24,881 nucleotides of DNA from Candidatus Nanopelagicales bacterium (GTDB lineage: Bacteria; Actinomycetota; Actinomycetes; S36-B12; UBA5976), in NCBI GenBank assembly GCA_023257525.1, contig JALRCB010000004.1, positions 1 to 24,881 of the forward strand. The letters run 5' to 3'. The notes beneath the pieces were generated by a model, which was not told where the DNA came from, made no database searches, and worked only from the letters and a program-made list of their open reading frames with translations. The position numbers were made by a program, and so were the translations under genes. Every line of letters starts with the position of its first letter. Position 1 is the first letter of the stretch. Below, one piece after another: positions 16,520 through 24,371 of this stretch.

Positions 16520-17232
16520 AAGCCTGGGATGGCGTCGCCTATGACGCCCTACCGCTACCTCACGAACAATGGGGAATTAGAACCATTGAAGCGCTGAACC
16601 TGCAGCCCAACGAGACCTTACTTGATGCTGGTTGTGGAACTGGACGAGATGCTCAGTTAGCTCTAGCGCAACTTCCAAATGGCAACTTGGTCTGTGTTGA
16701 TCAAAGCACCACCATGCTGGACCAATGCCAAACCAGATTTGGTGATGATTCTCGCGTTCTAATCCTGGAAGGTGATTTAGATCAAGCGCTTCCCGTCGAG
16801 GCCGAAAGCGTTGATGCGATCATGTCAGTTGCTGCCCTTCATTGGCTGGCTCATCACAACAATGTTTGGCAACATTTCTACAATGCTTTAAAGCCTGGCG
16901 GTCGACTTGCAACAGACTGTGGTGGCTTTGGAAACTTAGAAAAGACTCTGGCTTTAGTGCCGCAAATTGATCCAAACATTAAGTTCCCTAATTGGTACTA
17001 CGCAAATGTGTCCGATACTGAGGCGTTACTTAAAGCAGCTGGATTTGTTGATATAGAAGTAAGTCTTCGTCCGCATCCAACACCACTTCCTGATAAAGAA
17101 ACTCTGGCAACATACTTAAAGACTTTGGTATTCCGGGAATGGAATGACGACCAGATTGCCAAGATGTCAGAATTGCTTACTGATAACACACTTGACTATG
17201 TCCGGCTTGAAGTTCGCGCCCGCAAGGCTTAA
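16516..17232 (+). CDS. Class I SAM-dependent methyltransferase
   Basis: A 238-residue Rossmann-fold methyltransferase. Motif I is LLDAGCGTG (35-43), the acidic post-strand-2 residue is in LVCVDQS, and the segment SVDAIMSVAALHWL with ALKPGGRLATD covers motifs II and III. The HWL in this position and the general pattern resemble trans-aconitate 2-methyltransferase (Tam) and related small-molecule methyltransferases, so an O-methylation of a carboxylate is one option; this is only a pattern similarity. The GTG start overlaps the CoA-transferase stop, and the glycosyltransferase starts at the very next base, so it is part of the same operon. Confidence 0.88.
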   Translation: MKAWDGVAYDALPLPHEQWGIRTIEALNLQPNETLLDAGCGTGRDAQLALAQLPNGNLVCVDQSTTMLDQCQTRFGDDSRVLILEGDLDQALPVEAESVDAIMSVAALHWLAHHNNVWQHFYNALKPGGRLATDCGGFGNLEKTLALVPQIDPNIKFPNWYYANVSDTEALLKAAGFVDIEVSLRPHPTPLPDKETLATYLKTLVFREWNDDQIAKMSELLTDNTLDYVRLEVRARKA

Positions 17233-18618
17233 GTGAATTTAGTGACCGAGGGTGAACTCAAGATTGGCGTCCTTTCTCGTAGGGCTCCAATTGGTCACAC
17301 TGCAGATCTAACTGCAACCCTTGAACATGTTGGCGGCTTGACCAGAGTTCTGCCTGCACTCGCCGAATTTGCCAACATCGATTGGACAGCCCTAACTACC
17401 CAGAGCCAAGTAGGGCTGCCTCGGTATTTCTCATTTTCCAAAATCTCAAATCAGGTTCATCAACACGACATCAACATATTTCTGGCTGAGGTCGATTCCA
17501 AGGAATTGGATCTGAGCGATTGGTTTTGTGCGCACTACATATGGCCACTGCTACATGGCCTACCAATCCCCGAGCTTGCCGATGCGGAACTAAGCCAGCA
17601 CTTGAACACCGTCCGAAGTACCAGTGAAGCGTTGGTAGCCGAATCTATCGATGGAGATAATCACGGCTACTTTGTTAATGATTTCCAACTCTCCCAAGTC
17701 CCATTAACCCTGCGAGAACTTGAACCAAGCAAGCAAATTTCATTCTTTCTCCACACACCTTGGCCAAAATCAGCGCCGAGCAGCAACACTGGAATCCAGA
17801 CTCTGGAATTTTTGGCTTCTGGAATGTTGGCTGCAGATGTCATTCAATTTCAAACTCAAAAAGATTTGCAATCATTCGAAAACTTTGCAATTACATACCT
17901 GCCATTGGAGCTGGCGAACGTGCAACTTGAAGTTAATCCAGTCTCAGTTAGTGTTCACCAATTGAATCTGCAGTCTTTGGGCGCGGAAGACTTGTTAAAC
18001 ATTCGTGAGGACGAAATCAGCTATGTGCACATTGCTCGAAGTGACCCAATAAAGAACACGCTGGCAAGTATCAATGCGTTTACTCAGCTTGCACAGGAAT
18101 TCGAGGATTCTGCGCCCCGCAGTTACCTAGACCTATACGTCGTGCCTTCTCGACAACAATGGCCAATGTATCAAGAGCTACTTTCTGAAATTGTTCAAAC
18201 AGTTGAGCAATGCAACTCAAAACTTTTTTCACTTAACTACTCTCCAATCCGACTCCACATTGGCAATGACTACCAACGAGCCAGTCAGGCACTAACTCGT
18301 TATGACTACTTGATTGCTTGCTCTGTAGCCGACGGACTAAATCTGGTAGTCAAAGAGGGTGCGATCTTGAATGACCGAAATGGTGTGATCGTCAGCGCCA
18401 AGTATGTTGGCGCTATGGCTGAACTTGAAGATTTCTGCATCATTGCCGAGGAGCTCAATGCGACTGGTATCGCGACTGCCCTGTTGGAGGCGCGTACCTT
18501 AAGTACAGAATCACGTAGAAAAATGTCATTTGAACTAAAGAATAAAATTCAAGAATTTGATGCCAGTTTCTGGGCTCAATCAGTAGTTGCAAACTTCAAG
18601 ATTTTGGAAAAGGTTTAA
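17233..18618 (+). CDS. GT20-like glycosyltransferase (trehalose-6-phosphate synthase family, divergent)
   Basis: A 461-residue protein with the GT-B landmarks of OtsA-type enzymes: SRRAP and HVGGL near the N-terminus, FFLHTPWP (H174), a long helix with GMLAADVIQFQT, the diphosphate-binding RSDPIK (R269, K274; OtsA has RLDYTK), and DGLNLVVKE (367-375; OtsA DGMNLVAKE). These suggest that nucleotide-sugar binding is kept. The acceptor-side motif is changed: NDFQL at 149-153 stands where OtsA has HDYHL, so the acceptor is probably not glucose-6-phosphate. Family relatives such as validoxylamine 7'-phosphate synthase show that the fold can couple other acceptors. Last gene of the operon; its stop overlaps the stop of the convergent ABC ATPase. 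Confidence 0.85.
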   Translation: MNLVTEGELKIGVLSRRAPIGHTADLTATLEHVGGLTRVLPALAEFANIDWTALTTQSQVGLPRYFSFSKISNQVHQHDINIFLAEVDSKELDLSDWFCAHYIWPLLHGLPIPELADAELSQHLNTVRSTSEALVAESIDGDNHGYFVNDFQLSQVPLTLRELEPSKQISFFLHTPWPKSAPSSNTGIQTLEFLASGMLAADVIQFQTQKDLQSFENFAITYLPLELANVQLEVNPVSVSVHQLNLQSLGAEDLLNIREDEISYVHIARSDPIKNTLASINAFTQLAQEFEDSAPRSYLDLYVVPSRQQWPMYQELLSEIVQTVEQCNSKLFSLNYSPIRLHIGNDYQRASQALTRYDYLIACSVADGLNLVVKEGAILNDRNGVIVSAKYVGAMAELEDFCIIAEELNATGIATALLEARTLSTESRRKMSFELKNKIQEFDASFWAQSVVANFKILEKV

Positions 18619-20834
18619 GACTCGCTAGCCTGCAGGCTCACATCAGTAATTCTGACTCCATTAACATCAACCAAGTTTTGATCCAGGTTTAACAACGCAA
18701 ACTTCAAGCGATCGATGTCAGATAGATTGCCCTTGTTTCGGGTGCGAACATCTAACTCGATAGTCACCTTAAGATCCTGAGCCTGACCAACTGTGACTCC
18801 AGCAGCCTTAGCCATCTTGTCGGCAACAATTGAGGTGATCTCGCCGCGGGCAACCATTGCTGCCAATGATGCAGCTAGCTCAACCTTCCACTTGTCAGCG
18901 TCCTTTGGACCCAAGTAAACCGGTTCGTTGTTGCCAACGTAGTGCGGACGCCAGACGAAGAAGGAACTTAGTTCACCAGTTGGAACCAACGTGAATTCAC
19001 GTTCCACCTTGACTTGGCGTGGACCCGGGTAAGGCATTGGAGTGTTCTGTACACCAATTGTGTGTGGGAACCAGCGGAATTCGCGCTTAACAAATCCAAC
19101 TGAATGTGGCGACCAAACAAATGTGGATGGCTGCTTCTCGTACTGAACAGCTGGCGGTGCTGGAGTTGGCCATTCAACTTCAGTCTTGTAGCCAATCTTG
19201 TGCGGCGACCAGGTGTAGTTACGAGTGACGTGAAGGTAAGGACCCTTGAGGCCGTTCATGTGCGGACGCCAGACGAAGCCGCGCTTAATGCCGCCGCCCT
19301 TACGAGTACCTAGGTAACTTAATTCAACAATCTTTTCTGGTGTTAACTCTCGGCCAGTTAACTCAGCAACAACTTTACCTTCAGCAAAGATGAGTACGCG
19401 GTTACAAATGTTCGCCAAGTCTTCATGTTCTGCCGAAGCAACGACTACACCAGAGCCAGCACGAGCGGCATCGGCAATCTTTTCAAAGATCGCAGCCTTA
19501 CTACCTACGTCAACGCCTTGAGTTGGTTCGTGTAACAAAAGTACATCTGGCTTAATTTGGATCCACTTAGCCAACAGCGCCTTCTGTTGATTTCCGCCAG
19601 AAAGTTTACGTAACTCGATGCCTGGAACCGGCGGCTTAACATCAAAGCGACGAAGTAATTCGCCAACATCTTTCTTTAACTTATTCTTACGCAAACGTCC
19701 TGCTGTGAAGTACTTACTAAGTACTGGCATACCAACGTTGTCAGTAAGAGTTGCAAGGAGTACTCCACTTGCACCGGTACGGTCTCCAGGCAGCAGAGCA
19801 ACGCCAGCATCAACAGCCTTACGCGGACTTAACTCTTCTTTTTCATACTTCTTGTTCTTAATTGTGATCGTACCGTCAGAGTGCTCAATCGCACCGAATA
19901 GCGCATAAGGAACTTGATCGTGACCTGCACCCATCAGACCAGTCATGCCAAGTACTTCACCACGACGAAGTGTGATGTTTAGTTTTGGAATTGTGCCAGC
20001 AGCCATGTTCTTGGTTTGCAGCACAACTTCCTTAGACGGAGTTGGCACATGATCTGGGTAGAACGCATTTAGCGACTGACCAAGAATCATTGCGACAAGA
20101 TCAGCTTCTTTTGTTTCCTTGGTATTTACGGTGGCAACCTTGCGGCCATCGCGAAGTACTGAAATTCGATCGGTTAAATTCAAAATTTCATCAGTTCGGT
20201 GACTGATGAAAACTACGCCTGTTCCCTGACGAGTTACTTTCTTTACTGCATCAAAAAGCTTGTCTACCGATTCACTTGGCAGATAAGCGGTTGGTTCGTC
20301 GAGAACTAGAACGTGGCCCTCAGGATTGGTTGCAATTTCACGGATGGCGCGAGCGATAGCCACGATTGCACGGTCAACTGGAGGAAGTGCTCCTACAGGA
20401 GTTAACGGATCCCATTTGAGTCCGAACTGTGACAGCTGATATGCAACTGCGCTTTTTTCGTCAGCCCAAGGAATTTTAGAAAGACCGCCACGGCGCCAAG
20501 TTCCCAGGCGCAAGTTTTCTAAAATGCTAAAAGCCGGAACCAAACCTAGGTCTTGGTGAACGAACACCATGCCAAGTTGCGCAGCATCGCTGCCACGAAG
20601 TGGTAGTTCAATATTTTCGCCGCGTAAAACTAATTTGGTTCCGCGGTCAGGCTCATGGAAGCCACTTAAAACTTTTATGAGTGTTGATTTACCAGAACCA
20701 TTGCGACCTACCAGGCCATGAATTTCTCCGGGACGTACGTCAAAATCAACATTAGATAGCGCTTTGGTCGGTCCAAAAGTTTTGGACAGATTTGTGAACT
20801 CAAGGACTGGGCTTACGCCAGTTTCTTCAGCCAC
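18615..20834 (-). CDS. Ribose-type ABC transporter double ATPase with a novel repeat-bearing C-terminal extension
   Basis: A 739-residue protein; RbsA/MglA-like ATPases are about 500. Residues 1-510 are two ATPase domains. Domain 1 has Walker A GRNGSGKST (43-51), Walker B VLVLDEPTA and the H-loop FISHR, but its signature is degenerate (LPPVD instead of LSGGQ). Domain 2 has the degenerate Walker A usual for this family (GLMGAGHDQ) and an intact LSGGNQQK signature, leaving one complete composite ATP site. Residues 511-739 are an extra region with five W-x-P-H-x-x-G repeats (520-634), followed by a helical and mixed tail. The protein is cytoplasmic, powering the permease encoded upstream. GTG start with AGGAG six bases before it. 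I know of no family with this tail. Confidence 0.93.
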   Translation of the reverse strand: MAEETGVSPVLEFTNLSKTFGPTKALSNVDFDVRPGEIHGLVGRNGSGKSTLIKVLSGFHEPDRGTKLVLRGENIELPLRGSDAAQLGMVFVHQDLGLVPAFSILENLRLGTWRRGGLSKIPWADEKSAVAYQLSQFGLKWDPLTPVGALPPVDRAIVAIARAIREIATNPEGHVLVLDEPTAYLPSESVDKLFDAVKKVTRQGTGVVFISHRTDEILNLTDRISVLRDGRKVATVNTKETKEADLVAMILGQSLNAFYPDHVPTPSKEVVLQTKNMAAGTIPKLNITLRRGEVLGMTGLMGAGHDQVPYALFGAIEHSDGTITIKNKKYEKEELSPRKAVDAGVALLPGDRTGASGVLLATLTDNVGMPVLSKYFTAGRLRKNKLKKDVGELLRRFDVKPPVPGIELRKLSGGNQQKALLAKWIQIKPDVLLLHEPTQGVDVGSKAAIFEKIADAARAGSGVVVASAEHEDLANICNRVLIFAEGKVVAELTGRELTPEKIVELSYLGTRKGGGIKRGFVWRPHMNGLKGPYLHVTRNYTWSPHKIGYKTEVEWPTPAPPAVQYEKQPSTFVWSPHSVGFVKREFRWFPHTIGVQNTPMPYPGPRQVKVEREFTLVPTGELSSFFVWRPHYVGNNEPVYLGPKDADKWKVELAASLAAMVARGEITSIVADKMAKAAGVTVGQAQDLKVTIELDVRTRNKGNLSDIDRLKFALLNLDQNLVDVNGVRITDVSLQASES
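18933..19277 (-). repeat. Five W-x-P-H-x-x-G repeats in the ATPase C-terminal extension
   Basis: In protein coordinates: FVWRPHMNG 520-528, YTWSPHKIG 540-548, FVWSPHSVG 572-580, FRWFPHTIG 586-594, FVWRPHYVG 626-634. A sixth, FTLVPTG at 614-620, looks decayed. Aromatic, Trp, Pro, His and Gly positions are fixed; linkers vary from 5 to 31 residues. The first and fifth units share a 19-base identical DNA stretch (18942-18960 and 19260-19278), which suggests fairly recent duplication or conversion. Confidence 0.9.
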
Positions 20835-20895
20835 TTTTGACTCCTACGCGATCAATTACTTTAAAAAATCTACACTTGCGGTCTTAAAGAAGAGA

Positions 20896-20933
20896 GTGAC
20901 TGGTTGGAGTCATTTCTGACTCCAACCAGTCAC
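20896..20933 (-). terminator. Perfect 17-bp stem-loop between binding-protein and ATPase genes
   Basis: Bases 20896-20912 pair perfectly with 20917-20933 around a four-base loop. In minus-strand RNA the loop reads GAAA, a GNRA tetraloop. The run after it (UCUCUUCUUU) is only weakly U-rich. It starts nine bases after the binding-protein stop codon. It could be a partial terminator or an mRNA-stabilising hairpin that raises binding-protein levels over the ATPase. Confidence 0.75.
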
Positions 20934-20942
20934 AACTAATTA

Positions 20943-22094
20943 CTAGCTAGCGGTCCAGAACTTTGCGAACTCTGCTGCAAAGTCAATGCCGTACCAGTTA
21001 ACTGAATTTTCAACAGAAGTATCGATTGAACCAATGTTGGATTCATCGAATACCTTGCAGGTGATTCCGTAGTTATCTGGAACTGCATTTCCGGTCAAGA
21101 TACGTAGTGCTGCGTCTGCAGTTGCGTATGAGAACCAGTCATTTGGACAACCGACGTCCATCTTTACTGAACTTGTACCGATACCAGCGGCAACAGCAGG
21201 AGTCATGTTGAATGACGACTGAATTGCGGCTGAACCTGCAGCGTCAAGACCAGCGCCAGTAGCGATAGTCATGCCGTCGTAGATTGGCATCAAGTGAGTG
21301 ATGGTTGGGTCTGCTGTAACAGCGTTCTTTGCAACACCATCAAGTGTTCCATCGAACCAAGTTGCAAGTGGAGCATCCTGGTAATCAACCTTGGCGTCTG
21401 GGCAAACTTCTGCCACACGCGCCTTAATTGTGTCAATCATGATTGGGCTGGAGGCTTGGCCTTCAGAACCCCAAACAACTGCGTTGCCGACACCTTCACC
21501 AGTTACACAGAACCAGTCAGCCATCAAGCTAGCTGCAAGTGTGTAATCGAATGATGGATCAGCAGCAATACCGTCAGCAACTGCAACACCTGGGGCTGCA
21601 GTCTGGTTGGTTGTCATTACTGGAATGTCACCCAAGTCAGCTAGCGGGATAAGTGCAGCTGGAACTGCGTTGGTGACGATTAGGTCAACCTGGTCAGTTA
21701 CTGCCTGTGCGAAGAACTTAGGTAGTGGATCGATAACGCCACCTGCATCGCTCTTTTGGGTAATAGTTACACCCTGGCTTTCAAGACCAGCTGCAATTGT
21801 GTCTGTCCACTGCTTTAGAACTGGAATTTGGTCGTTGATCGAAATCATCGCAACCTTCTTGCCAGAAGCAGCTGAAGCATCAAACGCATCACCTGGGTAT
21901 GCAAATGTCAAAGAAGCAGCAAGTGCGGCATCGTATGCTGCCTTCGCTGTTGCTAAGCCATCGGCAGCCGCAGGTGCGCTAGCAGCCTCGGTAGGTGCTG
22001 CTTCTTCAGACGAGCTTGAGCAACCGCTCAAAACTAGTCCAGCAGCAAGTGCGGCGGCTACGAAGCCGAAACGCATTTTCTTTTTTGCTTGCAT
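20943..22094 (-). CDS. Substrate-binding lipoprotein of a ribose-type ABC transporter
   Basis: A 383-residue secreted lipoprotein. It has a positively charged start (MQAKKKMR), a hydrophobic signal helix and the lipobox LSGC with C25 as the lipidated residue, then a Ser/Ala/Glu-rich tether to about residue 60. The mature part begins with KVAMISINDQIPV and continues as a periplasmic-binding-protein type 1 fold (sugar-binding, Peripla_BP_4-like) with DLIVTNAVPAALIPL and ITHLMPIYDGM. It would capture the substrate at the outer face of the membrane. The family includes ribose, xylose and other binders; the ligand is not readable. It lies between permease (27-base gap) and ATPase, and a strong hairpin follows it. 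Confidence 0.92.
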   Translation of the reverse strand: MQAKKKMRFGFVAAALAAGLVLSGCSSSSEEAAPTEAASAPAAADGLATAKAAYDAALAASLTFAYPGDAFDASAASGKKVAMISINDQIPVLKQWTDTIAAGLESQGVTITQKSDAGGVIDPLPKFFAQAVTDQVDLIVTNAVPAALIPLADLGDIPVMTTNQTAAPGVAVADGIAADPSFDYTLAASLMADWFCVTGEGVGNAVVWGSEGQASSPIMIDTIKARVAEVCPDAKVDYQDAPLATWFDGTLDGVAKNAVTADPTITHLMPIYDGMTIATGAGLDAAGSAAIQSSFNMTPAVAAGIGTSSVKMDVGCPNDWFSYATADAALRILTGNAVPDNYGITCKVFDESNIGSIDTSVENSVNWYGIDFAAEFAKFWTAS

Positions 22095-22121
22095 TAGACG
22101 TACCTTTCCCGTTGTTTTGAT

Positions 22122-23147
22122 TCAGTCACTCGACCGCGACCGAAGGTTGGATGCCACCGTGGCTACGAGCACGCCAATAACAAGCGCGAGTCCGTAGAAC
22201 ACATCTGTAATCCAAACCTCGAAGCCCTTGAGCTGTAAGCCCGTGATTCCGGTTTCGAGGAAATATACAGCCACAACCGTGCCCCAGACGTTGAAACGTC
22301 CTGGCCTAATTGCAGTTGAACCTAAGAATGCTGCCGCGAACGCAGGCAACACATATGACTTGCCGATGCTGGATTGTGCAGCACCTGCAGTAGTTAAAAC
22401 CATGGCGCCAGCAAGAGCTGCCAAAGTTGAGCAAGCAATCAAGGAGTAATAGCGATAAGCGTTGGTGCGAATTCCAGCCAAGCGAGCAACTTCGCGACCC
22501 TGACCTACGAAGTAAAGCTGACGACCAATTGGAGTATGTTCCAGGATGTACCAAGCAATGAACGCCAAAATCAGCATGAACCAGAAGGCGGCGTAAAAAC
22601 CAAAGATACGAGTCTTTACAAGAGCTACGAATGAAAAGGTTTGAACGCTCAAAGTCGTATTACCCGCGAGGCCACTAACCATGCCGCCGAGTGCCGTACC
22701 TGTTCCCAGCGTTACAACTAGTGATGGAATTTTTCCCTTCACACTTAGTAAGCCATTGATAAGGCCAAACACCGCTGCGAAAGCCAGCGCAATCAAGATT
22801 GCAACTGGAAGTGAAATGCCATGCTTGGTCGCAAGCCAGGCAGGAATCGCAGCACCCAATGAAACGGCGCCCCCAATCGAAAGATCAAATTCACCGGCAG
22901 AAAGTGCGAATACCAAACCAAGGGTCAACAAAACAGTTGCGGCTTTTTGATTTGCAATCGAAGTTACGTTTTGCCAAGTTGGGAACACTTCTGGAAGCAG
23001 CAAGCTGAAGACGGCAAAGAGCACGAACCAAGCAACCAAAATTGCATAAGCCTGAATCCGGTAACTTGTTGAAACCGCAGCACTGGTGTTGTCCTTGCTG
23101 CCTTTACGTCGCAAATTTAGCCGGCGTAACGAAACGGTTTGTGACAC
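22122..23147 (-). CDS. Ribose-type ABC transporter permease (BPD_transp_2 family)
   Basis: A 341-residue membrane protein with a basic cytoplasmic N-terminus and about eight to ten hydrophobic helices. The family motif GEFDLSIGG (RbsC has G-x-x-DLSVG) follows helix two, VVTLGTGTALGGMVSGL follows later, and the EAA-like cytoplasmic segment is near FVGQGREVARLAGIRT. RbsC-like permeases work as dimers with a double ATPase, which is encoded two genes downstream. A GTG start is preceded by GGGAG. It is the first gene of the minus-strand transporter operon and faces a divergent amidase gene across a 303-base region with two operator-like palindromes. Confidence 0.94.
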   Translation of the reverse strand: MSQTVSLRRLNLRRKGSKDNTSAAVSTSYRIQAYAILVAWFVLFAVFSLLLPEVFPTWQNVTSIANQKAATVLLTLGLVFALSAGEFDLSIGGAVSLGAAIPAWLATKHGISLPVAILIALAFAAVFGLINGLLSVKGKIPSLVVTLGTGTALGGMVSGLAGNTTLSVQTFSFVALVKTRIFGFYAAFWFMLILAFIAWYILEHTPIGRQLYFVGQGREVARLAGIRTNAYRYYSLIACSTLAALAGAMVLTTAGAAQSSIGKSYVLPAFAAAFLGSTAIRPGRFNVWGTVVAVYFLETGITGLQLKGFEVWITDVFYGLALVIGVLVATVASNLRSRSSD

Positions 23148-23249
23148 TTAATCTCCCTATTGCTTCGGCTTAAATCATCCCAAGGAACGACTTCCGATGA
23201 GATTAAGTCTGGGGGAAAAATGGCGCCAGCGCAGGACTAATTGGGAACT

Positions 23250-23259
23250 TTGTATACAA
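23250..23259. promoter_or_regulatory. Operator-like palindrome TTGTATACAA (copy C, perfect)
   Basis: A perfect ten-base palindrome about 100 bases upstream of the permease GTG. It is the best match of the four copies and the probable control site for the ABC transporter operon. Confidence 0.6.
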
Positions 23260-23390
23260 CATTCAGATAACGGTCTTTTCCAATTTCCCCAATAAAATCG
23301 GACTTTTCAGGGAATTGGGCTACTTTTTGGGCGCATTGGGGCAAATGTTCGAACTCTCTGGAGCTGCCCAAATCGGGCATTGTTTGGAAT

Positions 23391-23400
23391 TTGTATACGA
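23391..23400. promoter_or_regulatory. Operator-like palindrome, TTGTATACGA (copy D)
   Basis: One mismatch from the perfect site; the extended form TTTGTATACGAA keeps the outer symmetry. It ends 50 bases before the nitrilase start codon, so it is placed to control that gene. Confidence 0.6.
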
Positions 23401-23450
23401 AGTGGAGGAAAGTCCATTAGTTTGGGCACATATTCAATTCAGGAGGATCT

Positions 23451-24323
23451 GTGAAGGTTTCAGTAGTTCAGAGTGGCAATTGCACGCAAGATGTGTCAGA
23501 AAACGTTGCCATGTTGCTCGAATTATCCAAACAGGCAGCAACCACAAATCCTGACTTGATTCTACTTCCCGAGCTTGCGACTACTCCTTACTTTGCGGCG
23601 GGCGATAAGAGTCCGAAGTATCGCGACTGGGCTGAGCCAGTAGTCGGTGGCGCTTCGACTGCGGCATTTGCAAAGTTCGCAAAGGATCACAACACAGCTC
23701 TTGGTTTTGGCATGTACGAATTAGACAACGATGTTCGATACAACTCTTTGGTAATTCTTAATCGCAACGGTGAAGTTGTTCATGGCAAAACTCACGATGG
23801 AAAAACCTACCCAGCGTTCCGCAAATTAACTGCTCCTTCGGTGCACATGCCAACACTTGATGTGCATGAAGATGAATACTGCACTGCAGGACCTGGCCCA
23901 ATGAATTTCGATATTGACGGAGTTTCAACCGGTGCCTTGATTTGTTACGACCGTGCATTCTCTGAGCCATGGATGGCGAACCGCGCACTTGGTGCTGATG
24001 TTGTTTTGCTTGCGGTGTCGTCTTTGGGTTGGCGTGAATCGTTGTTCATCGATGACCTTCGACTACGCGCCATGGAAATGGGCGTATTTGTCATCGCTTC
24101 AAATCGTTCGGGCGAAGAAACTTGCGGTGGAAAGACGCACGACTTCTTTGGTCGGTCTTGTGTTATTGCTCCAACTGGTGAAGTTCTGGCTGAAGCTGGT
24201 GGGCACAACTACCCAGAAATCATTCATGCCGAGTTAGACATGTCATTACTTGCCAAGGCGCGCAAAGACTGGCCAGTTTGGAATGATCGTCGTCCAGAGA
24301 TTTATTCCTGGATGTACAAGTAA
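23451..24323 (+). CDS. Nitrilase-superfamily amidase (carbon-nitrogen hydrolase)
   Basis: A 290-residue carbon-nitrogen hydrolase with the Glu-Lys-Cys triad: E41 in LLPELATTPYF, K125 in FRKLTAP and C165 in LICYDRAF. Length and the C-terminal SCVIAPTGEVLAEA block and final RRPEIY are like N-carbamoyl-amino-acid amidohydrolases and N-carbamoylputrescine amidase; nitrile hydrolysis is less likely. It would hydrolyse an amide or ureido group in the cytoplasm. A GTG start follows a strong AGGAGG four bases upstream. It is a single-gene unit, divergent from the ABC transporter and sharing its palindromes, so it probably acts on the imported compound. A transcription-terminator-like hairpin follows. 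Confidence 0.92.
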   Translation: MKVSVVQSGNCTQDVSENVAMLLELSKQAATTNPDLILLPELATTPYFAAGDKSPKYRDWAEPVVGGASTAAFAKFAKDHNTALGFGMYELDNDVRYNSLVILNRNGEVVHGKTHDGKTYPAFRKLTAPSVHMPTLDVHEDEYCTAGPGPMNFDIDGVSTGALICYDRAFSEPWMANRALGADVVLLAVSSLGWRESLFIDDLRLRAMEMGVFVIASNRSGEETCGGKTHDFFGRSCVIAPTGEVLAEAGGHNYPEIIHAELDMSLLAKARKDWPVWNDRRPEIYSWMYK

Positions 24324-24339
24324 ATCTCCGTCGAATAAA

Positions 24340-24362
24340 ACTGGGTTTGAACAAAACCCAGT
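24340..24362. terminator. Bidirectional terminator-like hairpin
   Basis: A nine-base stem, ACTGGGTTT with AAACCCAGT, and a five-base loop, lie between the convergent nitrilase and CoA-transferase genes. On the minus strand the stem is followed by a U-rich TTTTATT run, so it is a better terminator for the CoA-transferase; the plus strand has only a weak U tract. Confidence 0.75.
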
Positions 24363-24371
24363 AACGATTAT

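Larger units (their letters stand above)
23148..23450. promoter_or_regulatory. Divergent promoter region between ABC permease and nitrilase genes
   Basis: A 303-base non-coding stretch between two diverging genes, the longest in the window. It holds two TTGTATACAA-type palindromes (23250-23259 and 23391-23400, centres 141 bases apart), both preceded by a TTGG-AA-TT-like flank, and a short inverted repeat TGCCC-AAATC-GGGCA around 23365-23380. I could not assign confident -35/-10 pairs. No convincing small gene is present. Confidence 0.7.

Noticed and set aside
17233..18618. Trehalose synthesis (otsA)
   Set aside because: The acceptor motif is changed and there is no otsB; only GT20-like is justified.
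23315..23554. Open frame of 79 codons in the divergent region
   Set aside because: It runs through the operator and ribosome binding site into the nitrilase gene in another frame, has no good ribosome binding site and no recognisable product.
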